DNA from: Eublepharis macularius
Lineage: Eukaryota; Chordata; Lepidosauria; Squamata; Eublepharidae
DNA length: 64,000 bases
Direction of reading: 5' to 3'
Assembly: GCF_028583425.1 (NCBI RefSeq)
Contig: NC_072795.1
Coordinates: 12,113,001 to 12,177,000 of the forward strand
The position numbers were made by a program, and so were the translations under genes. Below, piece by piece: positions 32,101-44,100 of this stretch (position 1 is its first letter; each line of letters begins with the position of its first letter). The notes below the pieces were generated by a model. The model was not told where the DNA came from. It was given only the letters and a program-made list of their open reading frames with translations, and did no database searches.

Positions 32101-35100
32101 GTACTTTGTTGGTGGGTCCAAATGGATGCTTCTCAGCAGCCGGCTGGTAGCAGGTAAGAGCCAGATGTGTCTTCCAAGGTATATTTTACATGGGTGTAAC
32201 TAGGGTGGGGCCGGAAGAAGGTGGCCTTTGGGGGTCAGTGTATCATCTCTTCCCGTCTTCTCTGTGCTTGGATGGACAGGTGTGGGGACTGGAGCTGGGG
32301 CTTCCATCTTCAGCTACCTGACGCAGTCCACCACTTCGCAAGAACGCGCCACTGTGTTTGCGGTAGTCATGGCTTGTCGGCAGTTTGGGCTCCTTGTCGG
32401 TAAGCTGATCTTCCTCCCCTTACTGTGAGATCCTGATAACCTTCTGTTCATCCCACTGTGCGTGAAAAGTCTTTTTCCGTTGATGTTTCTGTAGCCTGGG
32501 ATCATTACCACAAGTTTCTTGAACTCTTGGAGAAAGAATAAGGAGGAAAATGAGGACTGGCTGTGGTTGGTCCACTGTGCAGCGTGGACTGATATGCCTG
32601 CAACTTTTTGTTTTTGAAATGCATTTGTTTCCTGAGCAAGCAGGCGTGCTAATTGGTTGTCATAACATTTGATATTTACTAGGAGTATGATCGACAGTCT
32701 TCATTCATACGCTGCAGAATCGTATTTTAGTTTTTCTAAAAAAAATTATCTAGTGCATTAATCTGCTTCTCCTTCAGCGAGTTTAGGGTAGCACACATAT
32801 TCTATCCTCACAACAACCTTGGAAGGTAGGCGCGCGTGACCGGCCAAAATTGCCCAGCAAACTTCTTAGCAGACTAGGGATTTGAACTTGGCTCTTGCAG
32901 ACCCTAGTCTGCCATTCCAATCAGTTTGCTTAGAGACAGGTCCCTTCTTGGTCCTCTCCATACACATGTGGGCAGCGTAGTGTAATGGTTAGAGGGTCAG
33001 GCTAAGATCTGAGACACCCAGGGTTTGAATCCCCACTCTGCCGTGGATGTTTTCTAGGTAACATTGGGCCAGTCAGTCTCTCGGCCTAACCTACTTCACA
33101 GGGTTGTGTGGATAAAATGGAGGTGAGGACAACAATTTCAGCTGCTTTAGGATCCCATTGGCAAGAAAAGGGGGGGATAAGTAAAGTACATAAAGACACA
33201 TAGGGCTGAAATTTAATCCTGACAATATATATATATTGAATTACCTCAGAAATTTTCAGCTCCTGATTTCACCTGACTTTCCCCCTCTGGTAAATAAACA
33301 AGTTAGTTACTTTTGGAATTTTAAAAGCACCTCTGGTGCCATTTCTGTTGTTGAAGGACGAGGGAACGTCATAGCATCTGACCTGCCATGTTTGTTCCAG
33401 GGCCAGCCTGCAACGTTTTCCTGCGCCTCTGTGACTTCTGGATAGGGCCCTTTGTGGTCAACAAGTTCACATCGCCTGGGGTGAGTAACGGCGCTTGAGG
33501 ATCATCTAATGCAAACTGGTACATTTGTGGGGCAAATTTGTCGATTCTTTCTCCCCACCCCAATGCACAGGAAGCAGCCTGAAGCAGGGGTCATTTCGTA
33601 GAAAAAGAGCTGGAGGAACTCATTAGCATAACTCATTAGCATATGCCACGCCTCTTGCCATCACCAGAAGTGTGTCATTAGTATAACTGATTTGCATATG
33701 CCACACCCCCTGACATCACCTATTCTGGCTGTTTTGGACCCAATCCTGGCCATTCAGGGCCAAAATTGAGCCCAAAATGGTCAGGATCGGGCCGCTGATA
33801 AGCGGCAAAGTGATCCACCTCCTGTCAGAGGCCCGATCCAGGCCGTTTTGGCCCCAATCCAGGCCAAAATAGGCCCAAAATGGCTGAGTAAGGTGGGCGG
33901 GGTCACCTGACATGTGACCTCTTTGGGGAACTGCCGGAACTGCGTTCCTGTGCGTCCCCCCTTGAAATGAGCCCTGCTGAATAGTAAATGGACCATACCA
34001 CCTGGGGGGGACTGCATTTGTGGGAAAGCACCGCTTCTGAAATCTTCCCGGGGTTCAACCTTGCAAGCAAAACTCTAGCAGAGCTGACCTAGAACTGTCT
34101 TTTTCTTGCTGTCCCCGTTTTGGTTTTTTTTGGCACTTGCTTCTTCATGGAGGGAGCATTTAAAAGTGGTATTCTCCCTGCCGTAGTCTCCGGTGGCACA
34201 GTCCATTCTGTCCCTTTGTTCCTTCCTTGTTCACGCATGCAGGAGAATAAGGAGGCAGAATGGACCAGAGAGCTTCAGGCTGCAGGTGGTGAAATACGAA
34301 GCATCACATTTTGCAGTGTGCTTTTTATGTTACAAACTTTCCACAAAGAAAACCAGCACGGCAACCAGAGGAAATAGTACCTTTCTCCTTGTTGTGCTGT
34401 TTCTCTGTGCATAGAAACTTCTTTTTAAATGCAAAGGAAAATTTAATTTACTTCATTGGCTTTCATCTCAGTGGCGGGGGTGGGGGGTCCAAAATGGCTT
34501 ATATTATTCTCTCCTCCCATTTTATAGTTGCAACAACTCTGAGGTCAGGTAGGTGCAGAGTGTGTGACTGGCCCAGGGTCACCCAGCAAGCTTCCATGGC
34601 GGAGCGGGGAATTGAACCTGGTTCTCCCAGATCCTAGCCTGACACTCTAACCACTACACCACGCTGGCTCTGAAAGTAGGAATGTGGTGCAGTCCGTTGT
34701 ACCACCTGTGAAAACCAGGTGATAATTCTGTTGCCTCTGTAGATGCAGTTTGAGTTAACTGGAGAACTACAAAGAGACTGAGACTGAGATTTAGATTGTA
34801 GGTGAACATATTGTTGGCCATAGGATTGCCTGGCAACTGGTGGGAATCTGTGGGTCAGGGACACAGGAAGATGCATGTGGCATTGCATGCCCCATGGCAT
34901 CACTTCTGTATTGGGAATCGCCAGAAATTCGGTGGCAAACCCCTAGTGTTTCCTAGAGCTATGTGATGTCACTTCCGGGTTCCACCTGGAAGTGACATCA
35001 CACCATGTACATTGCAGGGTTTTCTTTTCTCCCACTGCGGCTCACAAGGGTTGCTGGCAGGAAGCCAGTGGGAGGCCAGGTAACCCTAGTTGGGCAATGC

Positions 35101-38100
35101 CATTTCACACTGTGCGGCATCTGCTTTCACAGATCTCTTTTTCTCCACAAAGCTTATTTGAGTGAGCACCTGATTTTGGTGGTGGCTGATTTTAAAACCC
35201 TAGAGGTAGTAGGTGGTCCAATGAGCAGAGCTGCCGCATGGGTTGATACTGGGAGCCGTCCTGCGGATATGTGGGCCCCACCCTTGAAGGCCATTAAAGG
35301 TAACAACCAGTTGCTTGAATTGAACTCTGAAACAAACCAACAGCCAGTACAGAGATCACAAAATATATGTGCTAGGCAGCTGGTCCAAGCTGGTAATCAG
35401 TCTGCTGCATTTTGACTTTCTTGAACTTTCCGAGTTGTCTTCAAGGGCAGCCCCATATAAAACATGTTACAGTAGTCTAGCCCCAGGATTATTGTTGCAG
35501 CATGGATAGATTTGCAGGATTTGAGGAGGAGGCCAGTATCCAAACAAGATGGGACTGACAGAAGGCACTTTCCCCTACCCTCTGTTTTTCCAGTAAGAGT
35601 TGGATCTAAACCTCACAGCCCCCCAAAGTACCTCTGATGGGAACAAACCCTCCTCTTCAAAGGAGGGCAGAGCAATTCCCTCCCAGCCCTCAGTTTTGCC
35701 AACCAGCATCATTTTCGTTTCACACTTTGATGTCCTTATTGTTAGTTGTTACGTTGTGAGCTGCCCGGTTGGTATTTATTTCCTCACTTGACCAATTCTA
35801 GAAGCAGCATATTCAAAAACACTCTCAAAATGGCCACCAAGGGTGAAAAATTAGCACTACTGAACATGTTGTGCTACCAAATCAGAAGAGGTTGATTCAA
35901 ACTCTGTGCTTGTGTGGGAAATACTTTTTAAAAGATTTTAATGTAAAAGATACAACAATAGAAAGTGCATAAAAAACTTATACAGACACTACATTTAAAA
36001 TTAGATTAAACTAATAGAAAGCTGCATTCAGAATATGTAACAGCACAATTAAATTGTATAATAGCTCTCGTTCCCTCTCCTTAGTTGGTTATACCCAAAC
36101 GTTTAGTATCAACCATTTTTAACTAATCATTTCTCCTGTGTTTTATCTTTGTATCGTTACCTTAATTTATCTTAGTTTTAACCTAAAGAATCAAAGAAGT
36201 CTTTCCATTTTTTCCAGAATTCAACTGCTGGTCTATTATGCACATAAGAAGTTAATTTGGCCATAGGTCCATAGTCATAGATCTTGTCTATCCACTCTAA
36301 AGTGTCGGGGCACAGATCTGTTTTCCATTTTGCTGCATATACCACTCTTGCTGCTGTCACCATGTACCAGAAAACGTCTCGGAAATACTTTTTTTTTTTT
36401 TTAGTGAAACGATGGGGGAATTAAGAGCCCCTGACCATCCAAGGGCCCTTTCCCTTCCTTCTTCATGCTGCGTTTTCTGAACTGCTGGATTATGTGAATG
36501 TGCTCAGACGTCTTCCTTTCTCCTCTCTTCTCTCGTGTCTGCCTGCAGCTCTTCATGTGTCTGGTGTGGATTCTGCTTCAGGTCATTGTTTTTGTCATGT
36601 ACTATGACCTCCCGCTTTTGCCGCCCCCTTGCTCGGACAGAGTCATGTCCATGCCATCAGATGTCTTGGATGAGGAAGAGGAGGAGCCCCTTGTGCACCA
36701 TGAGGTGGGCCAAGAGGAGGAGGCAGAGCCCAGCAGCTATGGGAGCACCTGTGTGGAACCTCGGGGTCCCCTGTTGGGGGACGAGTGCCGTTATGTGCCC
36801 AATGGCCACTTGACGGACGAGGAGGCTGCCAAAGGGAGAGAGAAGAGCCCCTTCAGTAACTTCAGCTCCTTGAGAGGTGAGACTAGAGATGTGCACTTTG
36901 GGTTTCCGATTGGGGTTTTTAACTTGAATTGGGCCTGATTTGGAAAGATTTGGGATTCCCGAATCATCCGCAGCATTGCTGAGCTTATTTGGAAATCCCG
37001 AAGCAAAGCTTTCCAAAGCAACTTGTATTGCTTCGGGAAGCTTTGGGCAAAGCAGCCGGCCCACAGCACTTTTCTAGCTGTTTGTATTTGCAACCAGCAA
37101 GAGAAGCCCTCCTCCTTCTCCCATCAACTGAAAAAAGCAGCGGGGTGGGAAGTTTGAAAGCAACACTTTTCTGGCCATTTGCAAATGGCCAGAAAAGTGC
37201 TGCTTTGAGCTTCGGTGTGCTCCGTAAAGATTCCTAAATCTTTACAGAGCATACCGAAGCATTTAAACACCCAAATAGTTTTTGGGTTTACCCGAAGCAG
37301 GAAACCCGAATCCTTTTGGGGTGCACGCCCCTAGGTGAGACCCTTTCCATGGTTGAGTTGCAGCGCATGGCCATCAGAAGCTTTGCAAATAGAGATCTTT
37401 CATGTCACTTATCATCTGATCTTTTTAGCTGGAGATGCTGAGGTTTGAACCTGGGCCTGCAAAGAAGGGCAGAGCATCTTCTTTGCAGGCAGCAGGTGAT
37501 GTAAAAGATCTCTACGTGAGATGGTGGAGAACTGCTGATGGTCCGATTAGACAATATTGACCTTGATGGCCTGATGCAGTACAAGGCAGCCACAGGAGTT
37601 TAGCAGACGTTGCCTTTGGGCAGCAAGCTCAGGGCTTAGGAGGAGATGCCTGCCCCAGCCACGCTATCCCTGCATCAGAGATCTATTTTCATTAGAGGTG
37701 CCAACGCTGGCTTCGGAAATTCTTGGAAATTTAGGCGTGGTGCTTGGCGACGGAACTCAGCAGGGATGTGATAACAGAGTCCACCCTCCGAGCTTGCCCT
37801 TCCCCCTAGGCGAACAACTGATCTCTCTAGCCTGATGACCAGTTGTCATTCTGGGAGAACTGCAGGTCCCAACTGGAGGATGGCCGCCGTAATTTTATAG
37901 CGTGTAAGGCCTGCTTGACACGTGTAACAAGGTGGTAGAATGTATAGTGGAGGATCATGTTTTGGAATTCGCTCCTGCGTTTAACAAAAAACCCCAAATC
38001 CCTGCAAATGGAAAACTAGCACCATAGAGAGGTTCCGCGTGTCTCTTTTCCCTCTGTGCAGTGCTAGTTTTCTATTTGCAGGGAAGCTTTTTTAAAGATG

Positions 38101-41100
38101 CTTTCGAAACCGGAATGTGCAGTATGATGGGGTACAGCCCTTTCTATCACCCCAGGGCTCCATATTCTTATTGGGGGGTTCCGCATGATCGATTTTGATC
38201 AGACTTTCTGAGCAGTTGTGCTGAAGTGGAATCATACGAATCCACCACTCCCTGATTCCACATTAAGGCTTTTGTTTTGCATTGACATTTCATTTCATCA
38301 TGCTCAAAGTCCATCGTGCGGAATTTGCCCAGTATAAAAATCGATTCCTCATTGCTTTTTCTGGGGGAAGTGTCGACAAACATGTGTCTTCTTCATTTTT
38401 TAATCCCCCCCCCCCCCACAAAATGTTGCTACATATAAACGTTGCTTCAAACAAACACATCTGATAGGTCAGAACATTTCCCACCTATATCGTGGAATGG
38501 GTATTGGTTATTGACATTTGGAGGGAAAATTGTTACCGATGACCCCGCTTTCCCTCTGCCTCAGAAGCTGCCAGCTGTCAGCGAGCAACAAGTAACAAAT
38601 TTGGCGCATTGAAAAACGGACCCGTTATTGGTCAGCTGTCGTCATGTGACACAGGATATGTTTCTGCATAGACTTGTAGAAACGTTGCAACATTTTTTTA
38701 TAATTAAAAAAAAACGGGAAGGGAAAGGTAGTGGGTGTGGCTTAGAAAACGTGATTGGCCAATCAAATGAAGTTGATTTGAAGGGCGAGAGAGAAGGGCA
38801 AGGGTGGGGAGAACATCGGATAAAGAATTTTGCATGATTAAAATCCCTAATCTGCTGCGAATGGACAAATAAGTTGGGGAAAAGCAGGATGGAAAAAAAA
38901 AACGGACAAATCCTGCAGTGACTTCGAAGCTGCTGCTAGGATTGCCTTCCCACGTGTGGAAACACAAAGAAAAATCGAGGCCATTTGGAAGCTGAACAGC
39001 GGAAAACCACTAGTGCGGAATCACCCGTTTTCCTGCATGAGCAAACTAGGTTGGGTTAATGTGTTGGGTGGCACATGCAAGAGATGTGGAGAGGCCAAAA
39101 CAAAGCTCGGCGAAGATAGGGGCAGTGTTATGGTGAATGTTCCAGGAATCTAGCCTTGCCTGCTTCAGTCTCGCAGGACTGATGAGCCCTGTTCTGTCGT
39201 TCCAGAGTATTTGAGGGAGGAGGTGGTGGTTCTACTCACGGCCCAGTTCATCACTCTCTTCAATCAAACGGCCCTGGAGGTAGGTGTCTGCGGGCAGGGT
39301 GCTCTCTTATCCCTTTGCAACGTGTTCTTAATCTGGTTAATTGGGCGGTTTGTGTCCTTGCACCTTTTTTTATCTTCCTTGAGCTGGTGAAGATAACGTG
39401 GGATATCAATATTTTAAATTTAAATTTTTGCCATGCAGAGTTGCCAGTTTGCTAGTGTGGCTTTGGGTGGGGGCTGGGCAAGCAGCAGGGGGGAGATGCA
39501 GCGATGCTCCTGGTGCCCTGTCTACTGATCTCTTCGCCTGGCCCCCGCCCGAAGCTAGAGCTAGCAGTGGCTAGGCACCCTATCTGCTGTGCGGGGAAGG
39601 GGGGGCAGGAGAGGGGCTCCGAAACCCCCCACACCCAGTGGAGGGGAAAGGGGATGCCCCGCAAGAGCCTGACGCCTGCACTCCCCTCCCTGCTGCTCTG
39701 TAAATGTTAAACTTAAATCTGCAAGGACGCCTACACTTCCTACACTCCCCATCAAACCTTGAGGTAAGCAGACACGTGTAGAACTCTAGTAACACGTCTC
39801 GTGTAGTTCTGCTCTTAGTCTAAACTACAAGTTATTTTTAACTCCGAGATGTCCGGGAGGAAAATGGTCTCCTTGGACCATTTCAGGTTGGGTTAACAGC
39901 ACAGGGGGGGCAGGTCTAAACCCCTTCTCCCACCCACTGTGGTCCTGTCCTGAACTGGGCCCACGCTGCCCTGGGAAACAGGCGGCTCCGGCCTACATCT
40001 CTCAAGCAATGGATGTTCCTGGGGAACAACAAGATTTGACTACTTAGGGCTAAGAGTGAGTACCCCCAGGGTGGCCCAGTGAGTTTCATAGCAAAGTGAA
40101 ACTTTTGAGTCTTCCACATCCCAATGGTTCTTTAGAGAAAAAGGTGGATTGCGCACTCCACCTCTTTCATGACTTTTGCAACTGATTTGCATTTACACGG
40201 CCCTCACTTCCTGCACCCTCCCCCCCCTCCCTTTACCGCCTATATATACCTCTGGCTGGTTTCTTCATACCCTGCATGCATCTGACGAAGAGAGCTGTGG
40301 CTCTCGAAAGCTTACGCTACAATAAAGTTGGTTAGTCTAAAAGGTGCTATGGTACTCTTTACTATTTTGCAACTACGGACTAACACGGCTGACTCCTCTG
40401 GATCTCTGGTCCATCAAGATCAGTATTCTCAGACTGGTAGTGGCTCTCCAGGGTCTCAAGTAGAGATCTCTCGCATTGCCTACTGCCAGATTCTTTAAAC
40501 TGGGTATCGAACCTGGGACCTTCTGCCTGCCAAGCAGATGCTCTGCCTCTGAGCCACACCCCCTCCCCTCCTGTGGGCTGGATCTCATGCTCTTGAGTGG
40601 CTAGTTGTCAAGCAGCGCCTGCATTTCGTACCCTACAGCTTCCCCACATATGACCGTGCTCTTGTGTGTGGCTTCTCTCTTTAGACCATGGTGACGCCCA
40701 TCACCCAGCGGTACTTGAACTTTGGGGAGTTGGAGAACAGCATCATGTACTTCCTGTGTGGTGTGGAGGTAAGGATAGGTTGTGTATGCGACCCGGAGTT
40801 ATCACTGTAGAGTAGGGCAACAAGTGTGTGCACTGGATTCCAGGCCATGTTCGGTGTGTGGATTTGACCTTCTAGGGCCTCCAGGTGTCTCTCCTCCAGA
40901 ATGTCTTAGGGAATGCTGTCTCCCGTATATTACCACAACGCCACTCTTGAACCCTTTGCGCATTGAACAAACATGCTGGGAGGAAGAGTGGGCAGGAGTA
41001 CACTGGCCCTTCCCTCCACCTCTGCATAAGTGCCAGGTTGTCTGCTTAGTGTGGATGTGTAGAGGCACTGCTGGCACCAGGGTTTCTGGCGCCCGCGGCG

Positions 41101-44100
41101 ATCCCCACGTGTGTGCGCCCCCGGACTGTGTGATGACGTCATCACGTGATGGCGTCATCACGCAGCAAACGCTGGGCCCATTGGCCGGTGGGTGGCTGGG
41201 GTGGCGTGCGGAGGCTGCCCGCGCTCCGCACGCCGCCCCGGCTGCCTGCCGTGCCTGGACTGTGCCTGCTGCGCCCAGCCAGGGGTGTGTGGCAGCGGCA
41301 GCGTGGGGCTGGCCAGCTGTAGCAGCCACAGGCCAGGCATGCCAGCTCTGTGGAGCGCACCTCCGCCCCGGCACCCCCTCTGGCGCCCCCTCCAGCGCCC
41401 GCGGCGCCCACCTCACCGCCTCAATGGTGGCGCTGGCCCTGTGTAGAGGAAGAACGTGCATGCACCTTCCCTGTGATTGGGGATGCCACTTTCCAAACAC
41501 TGCCAAACACTGGGAAGGAGTGCATGCGCAGATGTTTCCTCTGTGCATAGACGCCATGCTTACAAGCCGGTAATCAAATGGAGGTGGGGTGCAGGGTTCG
41601 CACACACTTGCCTGCTGTCCTCTCCATATATTCAGTCACGCTCTGAAGCTTTGTGTGTCCAGGGCTTAAGATCAACAGGGCTTAAGCCTCCTTGCCTGCA
41701 ATTCAGTTCTCAGCTTCTTTCTGCGGTGCTCAAAGGGTGGAGGTGAATCTGGAGGGCTGGGGTCGACTAACTTGGTTTCACCCGCTGGATCAGAGCTAGA
41801 GGGCATTGGTCATGGGTGACTCGTGACACCCAGCTTCATTGTCACTCTATATCTCGTCCCCTGCTTTCGGGAGGTGGGGGACTTGGGCGTGGATAGCGGG
41901 ATTTTGAGCAGACTGTGGGAAAGGAAAGGACGAGTGAGTCCTTCCTACCTGCTCTTTAGGGTTGCCAACCCCTGCTTAGGAAATTCCTGGAGATTTGGGG
42001 TCAAAGCCAGGGGAGGGCACTCAGCGGGGATGTGATTCCACGAAGGTAATCCTCCAACGCAGCCATTTCCTCCAGGGGAGGTGATCTCCGAGTTGAGGAG
42101 ATGACTCGTCGTCCTTGGCGAACTCCAGGTCCCACCTCTCAGGTGGCAACTCTTCTGCTTTTAGTTGCACCCTGAGGTTGCCTTCACTAAGAACAAAATT
42201 GGGGGAAGGATCATGGAAATGTGTGTTGCAGATTGCTTGGCCCCAGGATCCAGCGATGATTACGCTGGCCTCCCATCAATGGGAGAAGCCCCTGTGGGAA
42301 GGGTTACCGGGAGCTTTCAAAGGAGCAAGTAGAATTCATACCTTTTAAACTGAATCTGCTTCAGGACAACAATTTTTTGCCGACAAAGTGAATTCTGCAA
42401 CCTGTGTCCACTACGTGCCAAACGACACGTGTCAGCTTTGCAAAACTCGCAACGCCATATATTCTGTACGTGCCCTTGCTCATTCACAAAGCACAGCTAG
42501 TCCTTCCGTTGTCGTCCTTCAGGTCATTTGCGGCTTCTTCCTGGTCCGCTGCCTCAGTGTCCGCTTCAAGGATCGCGTCATCTTGGTGGTCGGCTTGGTC
42601 ATCTGCAACGTGGCCTGTGTCTGGTGTCTGCTCTTCCTCACCCGGCCCCAAGGTAACGCAGCAGCGTGGGCCCGTCCCCCACCCAACAGAGCCCTGGCGC
42701 TGCGCTTGCTATGCATTGCTGGGTCTAGTAGACACTACCCTCCGAGGCCCGTTCTGTCCTTGGGGAAACCCTCCCTTTGGAATAAATGGTGAGAACGTAA
42801 GAACTGCCTGGCTGGATCCCTCTAGTCCGGCATTTGGATGCTTCTGGGAAGAGCCACAAGGAGGGCATGAAGGCAAGGCAGCAAGTGTTCCCCGGTTGTT
42901 TGAATGATGGGTGGTGCCTGGCAGGGAGCTGGGATGGGAGCAAGGAACCTGCGAGTTCCGTTTAGCAATGCCAGCTAATAGCCATTGGCGGACCGATTTG
43001 CTTTGGCCATCTAAGCTGGTGCCTCTTGATCTGCAATTCCTTATTAAGTGTGGTGAAGCTCTTTTTTCTCTTTGCGTATGTGTTCTGTGCCATCAAGTTG
43101 CTTCTGACTTATGGCAACCCTATCAATTAGCAACCTCTAAAACGTCCTGTCATTGACAACCTGGCTTAGGTCTTGCAAACTGGAAGCTGTGGCTTCCTTT
43201 ATTGAGTCACGCCATCTTATTTTGAGTCTTCCTCTTTTCCTACTACCTTTCGAGATTTGAGAATGGCAAAGGCTAGACCTGGTTCAGTGCCTTGTCTATT
43301 TGCACCCAACCCTGTTCTGTCTGCTGATATGTGGGAGATCACGGCGGAACAGACTATGTAGGCTGCCTTGCTAAGGATCCGAAGGTTAAATCTGGCCTGT
43401 GTCGCTCATCACAAGCCTGCTGCATTGCACATACTGTTTATAATCTAGTCTGCAGACTGGTTAATAATTGAGTGTTTGTCATTGGACTGCCGTATCTGAG
43501 GGTGACCTTCTTGTTTGAGTAGCCTGAAAGAGATAGAATGTTCATGTTAACTTGATTGCAATTTAAAAAAAAAAACTGGCTTTGGAATTTTTTTTTTTTT
43601 AAAAATCCAAAGCAAAATTGTCAAACCCAAAGCCTTGTAATCTCTCTTGAGTCTCATCACAACAACACTGCAGAATGCAAGGTTTGAAAGTGGCGAAGGC
43701 CGGATCAGGGCCGTTTCCAGATGGCTTACCTGCCTCTGGAACGTTGCGCCATGTTGCGGGGGGAAACGCGAAATATCGCGTTTTCTCGCGCAAGTTTTGT
43801 GCGACGTCGCGCAAAACTCGCGCGAGAAAACGTGATATTTTGCGTTTTCCCCGCAACATGGCGCGACGTTCCAGAGGCAGGTAAGCCATCTGGAAATGGC
43901 CCAGGTTTAGTACCTTGTCTAGTTGCATCCAGCCCTGCACCGTATGCTAGTATTTGGGAGATTACGGTAGTACAGACTCTGTGGGTAGAGAGCTGCCTTG
44001 GTTAAGGATCCACAGGTTAAATCTAGCCTGGGTCGCTCACCACAAGCCTGTGGCATTGCACATATTGTTTGTAATCTAGTCTGTGGGCTGGTTAATAATT

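Noticed and set aside
36498-36938. 146-aa open frame reading through exon 6 into intron 6
   Set aside because: Read-through of exon 6 into the hAT MITE. The true exon ends at 36876, as shown by the donor and by the phase of exon 7.
40782-41605. Long overlapping open frames on both strands in intron 8
   Set aside because: Composition bias in a GC-rich block. The products are low-complexity Ala/Gly/Pro/Arg/Cys-rich sequences without a recognisable fold.
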